Positions 15,858 through 25,700 of a DNA stretch of 64,000 bases are shown here, in pieces. Origin of the DNA: Nitrospiraceae bacterium (lineage in GTDB: Bacteria > Nitrospirota > Nitrospiria > Nitrospirales > UBA8639). The number at the start of each line of letters is the position of its first letter. The stretch's first letter is position 1. The notes under the pieces are model-generated. The model saw only the letters and a program-made list of their open reading frames with translations. It did no database searches and was not told the origin of the DNA. The stretch covers positions 124,001 to 188,000 of the forward strand of contig JACKFE010000003.1 in assembly GCA_020632635.1 (NCBI GenBank), read 5' to 3'. The position numbers and the translations under genes are program-made.

Positions 15858-15919
15858 ACATGTGCCTTAGGAATACCAAAAATTCAGCATACTATTGGAG
15901 AGTAAGTGCAATCTCAGCC

Positions 15920-17158
15920 CTATGCTGACAACGGAAATGTTTCGTAATGCCGCACCAACGGATTGCGAACATAATCATTAACATAATTTTGCAAGGACCC
16001 GTTTCGATATAACCGATTGTTCGCAAATTTCGTATTAATTTTCCGCAATAGGCGCACTTTCACCCCTGTTTTTTTGACAAAATCATCTACTGTTACTCCG
16101 GCGATATCCTTATCCGCACCCCGCCCGGACTCCACCACACATTGAGGAATAAAAATATACTTTTCATTGGTTATCCTGAGCGCTATATCATTCAGCGTGA
16201 GGAGGACCGTGCAATCGGAATCGCCTCCCAAAGTGGCGTTAGGGATATAAAGATACTTGGCCCGATTTCGCCGAAACATCGTGAGAATTTTATAGACGCT
16301 ACGGGCCATTACCACAGGATCTCTTCGTTCCAATTCCAGGCTATCAAAGATGCTCAAAATCCGGTTCCGATTTAAAAATGCCGTCACATAGGCCTCGGTA
16401 TGGATCGTAGTTAGATTAGGCAATCCAGCATCATAAATTTTTTCCGCTTCGGTCGGAAGAGACGCTCTCCCCTTTCTCATTAATGCTCCCGTAGACTCGT
16501 TAATGCCCTTCACTGGCGTCAAACACCCCATCCACAGGACGCATTGGGAATTAATCTTTGAAATAGCCTTTGCATCTTCGGACATCGTATTATGGTCAAA
16601 TGCATAAAAATTCGCAGAAGACACGGCTGGTCCATCTAACACCTTCATAACGTGCTTGACTGAAGGAGCATGAGGCATCAATTGCTGACGATACCGACCC
16701 AAGGTAATTACAGACAGTTCAAAGTTGATACGTCCAGGGTATTGCTCAACCAATTGATGGATTTTGGGGACATGCACAAAACCCACGGTAAAAAATTGAA
16801 TATTTTTGTCCGTATATTTCAGGAAATCTTCGACCCATTCCATTGCTTTCGGATGTAGGAATAAATCGGTCCATTCCATATATTCATTCCCGCCCAAGCA
16901 CCAGAACTGCACAGGGTCAGTAGGTTTGGTATTGATATAATTTAAAATAAACTCCCAATCTTCCTGAGTAGTTTTAGGAGGATCAAGGGTTTCCCGATAG
17001 GAATGGTCCAACTCATAACAAAACTCACACTTGACCGGGCATTCTTTTCCAAGACTTAGGGGAATTTTCCCACCATCCATTTCCCGCTTCAAGACCTCAC
17101 GGTAATCCGTTGGGGAAAAAAGCCTGGCGGCTTCAAGGATAGGCAGATCAGTTAACAT
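15920..17158 (-). CDS. Radical SAM protein of unknown substrate
   Basis: A 412-residue protein with a canonical radical SAM CxxxCxxC (CPVKCEFC, Cys40, Cys44, Cys47 from the chosen start) that would hold a [4Fe-4S] cluster and cleave S-adenosylmethionine. A long C-terminal part (MFRRNRAKYLYIPNATLGG onwards) includes a segment rich in Asp and Gly and does not match a domain I can name. I chose the ATG at 17158. A TTG at 17179 would add seven residues. It lies next to two B12-type radical SAM genes, and a TTGCAC-N5-TTGCAA site sits 45-61 bases upstream, so metal-dependent control is possible. The reaction is unknown. Confidence 0.75.
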   Translation of the reverse strand: MLTDLPILEAARLFSPTDYREVLKREMDGGKIPLSLGKECPVKCEFCYELDHSYRETLDPPKTTQEDWEFILNYINTKPTDPVQFWCLGGNEYMEWTDLFLHPKAMEWVEDFLKYTDKNIQFFTVGFVHVPKIHQLVEQYPGRINFELSVITLGRYRQQLMPHAPSVKHVMKVLDGPAVSSANFYAFDHNTMSEDAKAISKINSQCVLWMGCLTPVKGINESTGALMRKGRASLPTEAEKIYDAGLPNLTTIHTEAYVTAFLNRNRILSIFDSLELERRDPVVMARSVYKILTMFRRNRAKYLYIPNATLGGDSDCTVLLTLNDIALRITNEKYIFIPQCVVESGRGADKDIAGVTVDDFVKKTGVKVRLLRKINTKFANNRLYRNGSLQNYVNDYVRNPLVRHYETFPLSA

Positions 17159-17202
17159 AGAACGATACCTGGCTAACAATCATAAAGAAAAAGTTGATTA
17201 TA

Positions 17203-17219
17203 TTGCACTTGAATTGCAA
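17203..17219. promoter_or_regulatory. Nur/Zur-like operator before radical SAM gene
   Basis: TTGCAC at 17203-17208 and TTGCAA at 17214-17219 have the same 5-base spacer as the sites at 4500 and 12681, with one mismatch. It lies between the divergent radical SAM gene and the J-like gene at 17288. It is the weakest of the three sites because the neighbouring genes are not obvious metal-uptake genes. Confidence 0.4.
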
Positions 17220-17287
17220 AAGATTGACCTGAGATAGTTCAAACAATTAACAATTAGCGTAATGATGAACACCTTTCGAATCCTCTT

Positions 17288-17551
17288 ATGACCCAACACT
17301 TCCCTTTTACAACACCAAAAGTCTTGGATGCCATGAAGACATTGAACCTGGAAATCCCATTTTCCCTAGATGACTTAAGGAAACGTTATGAGCAAAACTG
17401 CCGAATCTGGGATCCCGCACGTTATGCTGGGCATACTAATAATCCCCGTCAATATATGCAAATGTACAAAAAAGGAGAGCTAAAAACCAAGGAAATCCAC
17501 TCAGCCTTCGCCATACTTCAAGCATTTCTTGAAGCTACTCGGCAACCTTAG
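17288..17551 (+). CDS. Small degenerate J-domain-like protein
   Basis: An 87-residue protein whose helices resemble a J domain: SLDDLRKRYEQNCRIWDPARY in the helix II-loop region, and KEIHSAFAILQAFLEA in the place of the helix III-type KEINEAYEVL. The HPD tripeptide needed to stimulate DnaK is replaced (WDP), so it should not act as a normal co-chaperone. It may be a binding module that kept the fold. It is divergent from the radical SAM gene and convergent with the B12-type radical SAM pair. The resemblance is modest and needs profile comparison. No clear ribosome binding site is seen. Confidence 0.5.
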   Translation: MTQHFPFTTPKVLDAMKTLNLEIPFSLDDLRKRYEQNCRIWDPARYAGHTNNPRQYMQMYKKGELKTKEIHSAFAILQAFLEATRQP

Positions 17552-17658
17552 CGCCCTTCACTCACTACATTCCCCAATCCCATTTTCCTTTTTCCTAAGA
17601 CTTTTCTTGTCCAGTCTTAGCCTGACTCGTTGAGGCCTAATGGTCCAAAACGCTTTAT

Positions 17659-19644
17659 TTATTGGGGGGTGGAATGACTGACGACTCGAGACATCCCTGC
17701 GTCACTTTTGACATGTTTTTCGGAAGGCGCATGGGCCACTGGCCAGGTAATAAGCCCCTGAACCCCATCGGTACGAGACAGATCCTGCCCTGCCGGCATC
17801 GCGTAGATTTGGGGCAGAAAGTTCGTCCCGTATTTTGAAATATAGAGAAAGACATGCTCCCTTGCGTTGACCCGTACAGCCCATGATTCAAAATCTTTTT
17901 GATAAAATTCTTCCGCCAATTGCATTGCTTCCAAACAGCTAATCCCTCCTGGGTCATTCAGAGTATAATAGTAGTCTAAAGGCATGTCATATTCAGCCTG
18001 CTTATGAATAGTAATCCCAAATTTTTCAGGATTCCTTACCATCGGAGTATGGCGATAGGCTACGAAATAGAACAGCTCCACAGAATGGACAAACCGCTTA
18101 TTATCCAGCAGAAACTGCCTAGTCTCTTCGGCTTCCTCACGAGTTTCCCCAGGAAACCCATAAAAGGCCATGACATGATTCCAGATACCCGCCTTGGCGG
18201 CTTCACGTAAATTATTTTCAATGACCGATTTTCGAGCATGTTTATCCATGAGTTCCAGAACCCGTTCATTGGCGGACTCCATTCCATAATACAGCGTACA
18301 GCAACCCGCCTCCACCGCTTTCTGCCAAATCTGAGGATCCTGAAGTGACTCTTCGAAACGAATCAAAGTAGTCCATTTAATATTAACCTGTTCTTCGATA
18401 AGCAATTGGGTGACTTTCTTGAACAGCGCTGGGGGGTACGATTCATCCGCAAATAAAAAATGGTTGGCTTGATATTTGTCTTTTAAGGCTTGAATTTCTC
18501 GCACGACATCCTGTGCCGGCTTTCCACGGTATTGATCAAAATAGCCCTGTCCGTGATCGCAAAATGTGCATTTCCCCCAATAACAACCCCGAGTAGCCAA
18601 ATAGGGAAGAATTCGGACAGGAACAAAATACGAATCCAAAGGGAGACCATCAAAATCAGGCAAGGGAAGCGACGTGGTTTTTTCGGTGTAGATATCAGGA
18701 TTGACCTGAACGGTTTTATCCTGAACCCACATCAGATTTGGCACTTTTTCCCAAGCGCGCTCACCCGCCAAGGCTTCTAACAGCCATAACAAGGCGTGTT
18801 CCCCTTCATATAAGATGGCCGTATCGAAAATTTGCTGAAAAAAATCCTGATGCTGCGGCCATTCCTCCTGAAGCCGGGTAATCACGTTACCTCCGACAGT
18901 GACGTGAATGTCCGGAAATTCGGCTTTGATCATTTTGCAAAATGTCAACCCCGCAAATAGCTGCATTTGAGTCCCGATAGAGACACCCACCACTTCCGGT
19001 CTTTCTTTTTGAATCGCGGGTAGCACCAACTGACGACATACATCCCGATAGACATTCACCTGCTCATCATCCAGACAGGCTAACACCTCACGAGAAACAC
19101 CGGACCGATATCCCAAGTTACTTTCCATGGGATAAAACACCAGCGAGGCTGGGAAATAAGCCGCAGAAATATACTGCATGACATCGCGGAAAATATTCAG
19201 CGCCCATTCCAATCGGCTGGCATCATAAAACTCTTCTCCGCGCACCACCCGCTTGGCTTCATCAACCGTTTCCGCCAGTTCGATCACATCCACATCCATC
19301 TGCTGTCGAAGAATTTTTAGTTGGTCACGCTCCTTATCAGTCAGGGCCCCCTGCGCTTCTCTTTTATCCAACTCTTTTCTTTGTTGATCCATCCGTAGTT
19401 TGACCCAAATCAAAAAGCTGTCACTAAAGAACCAATCATACATTTCAATATTGACATCCTTTTGAACAACGATATGACCGTGAGTCCTCAACACAGAGGT
19501 GAGACTGGGAAGAGCAAGATAAGGAGCAGTCGGCACCCATTCTGGGGGAAACAGTAACATGGTCCGAAATTTTCGGTGGGGGGTATGAGTGCTCGAGGGA
19601 GATTCAATGGCAATTAATGATTCATGCATAGCGTACTCATTCAA
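17659..19644 (-). CDS. B12-binding-domain radical SAM protein, copy 2
   Basis: A 661-residue protein. The N-terminal cobalamin-binding-type Rossmann part begins at FRTMLLFPPEWVP (about 27-39). A helical insertion with charged stretches follows, then the radical SAM domain with the cluster motif CYWGKCTFC (Cys354, Cys359, Cys362). The motif spacing is C-x4-C-x2-C instead of the usual C-x3-C-x2-C. Proteins of this architecture do methylations, ring rearrangements or sulfur chemistry on diverse substrates. It is clearly related to the upstream gene along its whole length, with an 18-base gap, so a tandem duplication in one operon is likely. An in-frame ATG at 19629 is an alternative start. Confidence 0.82.
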   Translation of the reverse strand: MNEYAMHESLIAIESPSSTHTPHRKFRTMLLFPPEWVPTAPYLALPSLTSVLRTHGHIVVQKDVNIEMYDWFFSDSFLIWVKLRMDQQRKELDKREAQGALTDKERDQLKILRQQMDVDVIELAETVDEAKRVVRGEEFYDASRLEWALNIFRDVMQYISAAYFPASLVFYPMESNLGYRSGVSREVLACLDDEQVNVYRDVCRQLVLPAIQKERPEVVGVSIGTQMQLFAGLTFCKMIKAEFPDIHVTVGGNVITRLQEEWPQHQDFFQQIFDTAILYEGEHALLWLLEALAGERAWEKVPNLMWVQDKTVQVNPDIYTEKTTSLPLPDFDGLPLDSYFVPVRILPYLATRGCYWGKCTFCDHGQGYFDQYRGKPAQDVVREIQALKDKYQANHFLFADESYPPALFKKVTQLLIEEQVNIKWTTLIRFEESLQDPQIWQKAVEAGCCTLYYGMESANERVLELMDKHARKSVIENNLREAAKAGIWNHVMAFYGFPGETREEAEETRQFLLDNKRFVHSVELFYFVAYRHTPMVRNPEKFGITIHKQAEYDMPLDYYYTLNDPGGISCLEAMQLAEEFYQKDFESWAVRVNAREHVFLYISKYGTNFLPQIYAMPAGQDLSRTDGVQGLITWPVAHAPSEKHVKSDAGMSRVVSHSTPQ

Positions 19645-19662
19645 ACTGGCAAGCTATAATCG

Positions 19663-21558
19663 CTAGACAGAGGCCATTTTCTTTAAAGGGTTCGTAACTG
19701 CCGGCTTAAATTGCAAGGCCGGCAATTTATTGGTTCCGTAGTGGGCCACATAAAGAAAAACATATTCTCGGACAAAAATCCTCAGATCCCAACCTTCATA
19801 ATGGTTTTCTTCAAATTCCTGAAACACCCGTTCGGCATCCTCAATGCTCAGACCGTCCTTCACCGTGTAATAATAATCCAAGGCCAAATCCCATTCAGGA
19901 TTTTTGTAATAAGTGAGCCCAAACTTTTCAGGGTGTTTAGCCACCGGATTATGCCGGCCAAGATCAAATGTCCCAAATCCAATAGAATGAACATGCTCAC
20001 GGTTATCTTCCAAAAATTGAATCGAGAACTTCGCGTCCTGATAACGCTCCCCTGGAAATCCGAAAAATCCCATAATGTGGTTCCATACCCCATGCTTGGA
20101 GGACAATTCCAAGCTCCTCTGAATCACATCTGTGGTCGTGGCCTTATCCATCAACTGCAATACTCGCTCACTCCCCGACTCATACCCCATATGCAAATAT
20201 TTGCACCCGGATTCCTGAGCATCCTGCCAGACTTCTTCATCCAACAAACTCTTCTCAAATCGAATATGTGTCGTCCAAGCAATATCCAACTTGGCGGCCA
20301 ATAATTGCTTGGTCAATTTTCGAAAAAGAGCCGGAGGGTATGACTCGTCGGTAAAATGAAAATGCCGGGCTCCATATTTTTCTTTCAAAAACTGAAGATC
20401 TTCAATAATCGGTCCAATTTTTTTGGTCCGATATCCGGCAGTATAGCCTTCTCCATGGTCACAAAACTCACACCGCCCCCAATAACATCCACGAGTAGCT
20501 AAATAGGGCAACACCGGTTCGGGCACAAAATATTTTTCCAGGGGAAGTCCATCAAAGTCAGGCGGAGGCAATTCGGCCATATCCTCAGCATACGTCGCCT
20601 CATTAACGTGAATGCCCTCCTCATCCCTAAACAACAAATTTGGCACTTCAGATAAATTCTGGCCGTTTTCAATCGCCTCTACCAACCTAAGCAATGCTGT
20701 TTCTCCTTCATAGACAATTGCGCTGTCAAAAAGTTCAAATAGCTTAGGAGTTTGAGGCAAAACATCTCGCAACCGTGTGACGGTATTCCCCCCCAGCACC
20801 ACATGAATATGGGGAAAGTGCTCCTTAATCAGCGCACAAAATGTCATAGAGGAAAAGAGCTGTTGCCGCAAAACAATCGATATCCCAATAATTTTTGGCT
20901 GTTCCCTTTCGATCGCTGGCTTTAGAATGGCCTCAAAGACATCACGATACACATTCACCTGCGTATCCTCGACAGCGGCCAAAATTTCGGATGACATAAA
21001 TAGTTTATAGGACAAGTCGGTTTCCATAGGTGGCATGCATATCCTAGCTGGTGCATAGACGAGAGAAATGATACCCGTTACTTCCCGAAAAACCTTGATG
21101 GCCCATTCCAACTTATCGCCATCGTAAAACTCTGGGCTTCGTACAATCCGCTTGGCCTCTTCAGCCCTCTGAGTCAGTTCTCCCATACGCCCCCGAGTAC
21201 ATTCACATAAAGCTAGCTGCAATTCCACTTCAGCATCGGTTAAGTCTCGCAACCTGGCGAGCTTCTTCAACCGATCCAATTGCTGAGGAACTTTTTTAAG
21301 GACCCTACGCAAAAAATCAGCACTGAAGAACCAGTCATACATTTCCAAATTGACATCTTTTTGGACCACATCATGACCAGCCCGACGCAAGAATGCCGTC
21401 AAGGTCGGCAAACTCAAATATGGCTCAGAGGGATACCAATCCGGTGGAAATACCAGCATAATTTTGGTGCATTTTCCGGAATTGTTTGGCTTTGGCAATC
21501 GCTGGGATGGAATCCGACTCGGACTAATGAGCCCGCCTTTGTCATAATTAATTCTCAT
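19663..21558 (-). CDS. B12-binding-domain radical SAM protein, copy 1
   Basis: A 631-residue paralogue of the downstream gene. The N-terminal B12-type domain starts at IMLVFPPDWYPSEPYLSLP, then comes the helical insertion, then the radical SAM domain with CYWGRCEFC (Cys358, Cys363, Cys366), again C-x4-C-x2-C. TPPDFDGLP-like and LATRGCYWG segments align in both copies. AGGA lies seven bases before the ATG, and an AT-rich possible -10 (TATAAT-like) lies farther upstream. It is first of a two-gene operon. No substrate gene is adjacent, apart from the small hypothetical proteins across the divergent promoter. Confidence 0.83.
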   Translation of the reverse strand: MRINYDKGGLISPSRIPSQRLPKPNNSGKCTKIMLVFPPDWYPSEPYLSLPTLTAFLRRAGHDVVQKDVNLEMYDWFFSADFLRRVLKKVPQQLDRLKKLARLRDLTDAEVELQLALCECTRGRMGELTQRAEEAKRIVRSPEFYDGDKLEWAIKVFREVTGIISLVYAPARICMPPMETDLSYKLFMSSEILAAVEDTQVNVYRDVFEAILKPAIEREQPKIIGISIVLRQQLFSSMTFCALIKEHFPHIHVVLGGNTVTRLRDVLPQTPKLFELFDSAIVYEGETALLRLVEAIENGQNLSEVPNLLFRDEEGIHVNEATYAEDMAELPPPDFDGLPLEKYFVPEPVLPYLATRGCYWGRCEFCDHGEGYTAGYRTKKIGPIIEDLQFLKEKYGARHFHFTDESYPPALFRKLTKQLLAAKLDIAWTTHIRFEKSLLDEEVWQDAQESGCKYLHMGYESGSERVLQLMDKATTTDVIQRSLELSSKHGVWNHIMGFFGFPGERYQDAKFSIQFLEDNREHVHSIGFGTFDLGRHNPVAKHPEKFGLTYYKNPEWDLALDYYYTVKDGLSIEDAERVFQEFEENHYEGWDLRIFVREYVFLYVAHYGTNKLPALQFKPAVTNPLKKMASV

Positions 21559-21861
21559 CTCATGATCCTAGGTAAAAAATATTATTTATACGAGGGAGGA
21601 GAACACCGAATAACTCATTGATTTTTCAATTTTTTCTTCCTAAAGGACCTATTCTAAGTCCTTGAAAAAAGGATGGTCAAGCCAAAATCCTGTCTTGACG
21701 TTTCAAGATTAGCTCATAGAGCCCGAATAAGAATTTGACCAACCTATAATCATGCATTATCATGCCCACTCGAGACTAAAAACCTACCATTAAACCGCCT
21801 TCCTTCATTATCAACGATTACCTTCCTGTTTTTTGAACAGGAAGAAGTGTGAGGATTCCTT
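21559..21861. promoter_or_regulatory. Divergent promoter region with two inverted repeats
   Basis: This region of about 300 bases between the radical SAM operon and the gene at 21862 holds AAGGAC/GTCCTT arms (21643-21648 and 21658-21663) flanked by T-rich and A-rich tracts. It also holds a perfect 9-base hairpin, CTTCCTGTT-TTTTG-AACAGGAAG (21822-21844), ending just before the ribosome binding site of the 21862 gene. The second hairpin could affect translation or be a protein site. Confidence 0.5.
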
Positions 21862-22368
21862 ATGAAATCTGTAAAGATGCCGGAAACACGAAACTGGCTG
21901 TCGTATCTACTGGATTCACTGGTTAATTCAGGAGCCGTCCCTACATGGGAAGGGATTGACTATCTAACAAGCAACTTGCTTGGAGACGCTCCAAACATCC
22001 ACTTACATCAGGCTAAATCGCCCTATGAGGCTATACAACAATTTTTACACCGCGTGTATGGTCCCATTGTGGAAGCCGCTTCCCGGACGGCACAGTTACC
22101 ACCCCAAGCGATGATTCAAATGTTCACAGACATCAGCCTCATAGGCAAATCAGCCGTTCTCGTTGTCTACTATCCCGGACACAATCAGCCTCATCAACTT
22201 TTATTGCTGGATGCAGTGCCAGCCTGGGACCTGATGTTTGAAAATTCAAACGCTTTTGATCAATGGGCAGAAGAAAGATACGGATGGATTGTCTCCGCCC
22301 TCAACACTGTCTGTCAGGACCCAATTCAATCCGATAGTGCAAAAATAGAAGAACTTCAACCCGCCTGA
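21862..22368 (+). CDS. Hypothetical protein (168 residues)
   Basis: No family is recognised. It is a soluble-looking protein without signal peptide. It has helical N- and C-terminal parts and a hydrophobic central stretch (LIGKSAVLVVYY) that looks like a buried beta strand rather than a membrane segment. AGGA lies seven bases before the ATG, and a 9-base inverted repeat lies just before that. It is divergent from the B12 radical SAM pair. Whether it works with it is not shown by the sequence. Confidence 0.6.
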   Translation: MKSVKMPETRNWLSYLLDSLVNSGAVPTWEGIDYLTSNLLGDAPNIHLHQAKSPYEAIQQFLHRVYGPIVEAASRTAQLPPQAMIQMFTDISLIGKSAVLVVYYPGHNQPHQLLLLDAVPAWDLMFENSNAFDQWAEERYGWIVSALNTVCQDPIQSDSAKIEELQPA

Positions 22369-22414
22369 GGTGATAAATCCATCTAAATCCTGATTCAATT
22401 TTCAAGACTTAGCC

Positions 22415-22639
22415 ATGCCTACTAATATCCTTTCAAAAAGTACTCCAAGGGGACGAGGCCCTGAGCCGTCCAGGCCAGAAGAGACAACTCCTGGCAAAAA
22501 CCTCCCAGTTACGGAACATGACAAAACTAAAGAGAGTGATTTGGCGGCTCAAGAAATTCAAGATTTATGGGAATCACAAGAGATTGGGATCACTAGTTGG
22601 TCTGGGGAAGGGGGAAACCGATACTCAGATCCCAATTAA
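22415..22639 (+). CDS. Small hydrophilic hypothetical protein, doubtful
   Basis: A 74-residue open frame rich in Pro, Glu, Ser and Lys without cysteine and without a clear ribosome binding site. Composition suggests disorder. It follows the 168-residue gene by about 45 bases. It could be real, or a chance frame. I see no motif of a modified peptide precursor. Confidence 0.35.
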   Translation: MPTNILSKSTPRGRGPEPSRPEETTPGKNLPVTEHDKTKESDLAAQEIQDLWESQEIGITSWSGEGGNRYSDPN

Positions 22640-22791
22640 CATCACATCGATCTCAAACCCACAGCAAACTATCTCTTGCAACGATTTCCTCTCTCTTCAA
22701 CCAAAGCTTGTCTCCCATACAAAGAACTGCCCTCTGGAACCTCCAGACACCCAATTATCTCATTTGACGTTATGATCTATATCAGCATCCG

Positions 22792-25700
22792 TTAAGACAA
22801 CTCTGGTTCATAGCCAACATTGGGGGAAAGCCATCGTTCCACTTCGGCGACTTCCATCCCTTTTCGCTGGGCATAGTCTTGAATTTGATCCTCCCTTAAT
22901 TTTCCAACCGAAAAATACTTGGCCTGAGAATGCCAAAAATATAAACCACTCACCGATGCTGCCGGATACATGGCATAGGATTCAGTCAACTGAATACCAA
23001 TACCTTTTTCTACCTGGAGTAAGTCAAACAAACTCTGCTTCTCTGTATGATCTGGACAGGCCGGATAACCTGGGGCGGGACGAATGCCTTGATATTTTTC
23101 TTGGATGAGTTCTTGATAAGTGTATTGCTCATCCTGCCCATAGCCCCATTCCCTCCGTACTTTTTGATGTAACCATTCCGCAAAGGCCTCGGCCAAGCGA
23201 TCCGCCAATGCCTTGACCATAATAGAGTGATAATCATCATGATCTTGTTCAAATTGCTGGCAGAGTGGTTCAATGCCTATACCTGCTGTGACAGCAAACC
23301 CTCCGATATAGTCTGCCTTACCAAGTTCCAGCGGTGCCACAAAATCTGCTAAGGCAAAATTCGGTTCACCAGGTGGTTTTTCGGTTTGCTGTCGCAGCGT
23401 GTGAAACACAACATCAGCTTTCAGGCGAGCCTCATCTGCATAAACCATGATATCGTCCTGCTGGCTATTAGCAGGAAAAAACCCATAGACGCCTTTGGCT
23501 TTAAGAAGCTTTTGATCAATAATCGTGCGTAAAAGCTTTTGGGCATCATCAAACAGTTCTTTGGCTTTGGGACCGACAACCGGATCGTCAAATATTTGGG
23601 GGTGTCTTCCCCGTAATTCCCATGCTCGGAAAAATGGCGTCCAATCAATAAATGGCACCAGGAGATTCAAGGAGAGGTCTTCAATAATTTTTATACCGAG
23701 AAAGTTGGGTTTGGGAATCACCGTTCTCTCCCAATCAATACAAACACGCCGCTTTCTCGCTTCCTCTAAGCTAATCAAGGGTTTTGCCGTCTTTTTACTT
23801 TCATAGGCCTCACGGGTTTTTTGTTGTTTCTCCTGAACCTCTTGGACGAAAGCCACTTTATCCTCAGGACTCATGAGCTTGCGCACTACGTTCACAGCTA
23901 AGGAGGCATCGAGTACATGTACAACCGGGTTGGAATATCCCGGCGCAATCTTGACGGCAGTGTGGGCCTTACTCGTTGTCGCTCCTCCAATCAATAATGG
24001 TATGGTGAAACCCTCCCGAGCCATTTCCCTGGCGTTGTGGACCATCTCATCCAATGAGGGGGTAATCAGGCCGCTCAGGCCAATGATATCGACATTTTTC
24101 AGACGAGCTATTTCCAGGATTTTATCGCAGGGCACCATGACTCCTAAGTCAATAATTTCATAGTTATTACAGGCTAAAACAACACCCACAATATTCTTTC
24201 CGATATCATGAACATCTCCTTTGACGGTGGCCAATAAAATCTTCCCTTGGGTCCCAACACCCGTCTTGGATTTTTCCTTTTCCATAAATGGCAGCAAGTA
24301 GGCTACGGCCTTCTTCATAACCCTGGCGCTTTTGACGACTTGCGGCAAAAACATTTTCCCTGCCCCAAATAACTCCCCGACGATATTCATGCCATCCATC
24401 AGCGGGCCTTCAATCACCTTTAGCGGGTGCGGATATTTTTTCCTGGCTTCTTCCACATCCGCATCAATAAATTCCACTAGGCCTTTGACCAACGCGTGGG
24501 ATAACCGTTCTTCCACGGTCCCTTGTCGCCAAACATCATCACGAACCGTGGCCCGACCCTGTTGTTTGACGGTCTCAGCAAAGGCCACCAATCGCTCGGT
24601 AGCATCACCTCGTCTATTCAACAACACATCCTCGACCAACTCCAACAGATCTGGTGGAATCTCCTCATACACCGCCAATTGCCCAGCGTTCACGATTCCC
24701 ATATCCAACCCTGCCTTGATGGCATGGAAGAGAAAGGCCGAGTGCATGGCTTCCCGAACCACATTATTTCCACGAAAAGAGAAAGAAATATTACTCACGC
24801 CCCCACTGACTTTACAGAATGGCAAGCTCGCTTTAATTCGCTTGGTGGCCTCAATGAAATTCACCGCATAGGCATTATGCTCCTCCATGCCGGTGGCCAC
24901 CGTCAGAATATTGGGATCGAAAATAATATCCTCCGGTGGAAAATCCAGCTGCTGGGTCAGCAGACAATAGACACGAGTACAAATGTCCACTTTCCGTTCC
25001 ATCGAATCGGCTTGCCCAGACTCATCAAAGGCCATTACTACGACGGCAGCGCCATATCGGCGAATCAAACGGGCCTGCTCTACAAACCTGGCTTCTCCTT
25101 CTTTGAGACTGATCGAATTGACGACTCCTTTGCCTTGAATACACTTCAACCCCGCTTCAATAACCGACCATTTAGAACTGTCAATCATGATCGGCACACG
25201 AGAGATATCCGGCTCGGAGCCGATGAGGTGTAAAAATTCCACCATCGCTTTTTCCGAATCTAAAAGCCCTTCATCCATATTGACATCAATAATTTGCGCG
25301 CCCCCTTCAACTTGTTGTCGGGCAATCGCCAGGGCTTCTTCCAGATTTCCTGAGAGAATCAGCTTGGCAAATTTGGGAGAGCCTGTCACATTGGTCCGTT
25401 CTCCAATATTCACAAAATTGGTTTCAGGTCGAATCGTCAAGGGTTCGAGCCCGCTTAACCGAGTCACACGAGGCACATGTGTTTTTTTGTGCGGTGCATA
25501 ATCTTTAACTGCCACGGCAATGGCCCGGATGTGATCGGGGGTACTTCCGCAACATCCCCCCACAATGTTCAGCCATCCCTGACTCGCAAAATCTTGAAGG
25601 TCCGCTCCCATACGATCAGGGGTCTCATCGAATCCACCAAAGGCATTTGGCAATCCAGCATTTGGGTAACAGCTGATGTAGACAGGCGCGACATGGGCAA

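Noticed and set aside
24523..25233. 236-codon frame antisense to metH
   Set aside because: It is the shadow of a long conserved gene. The metH frame is intact along the whole stretch and the antisense product has no domain.
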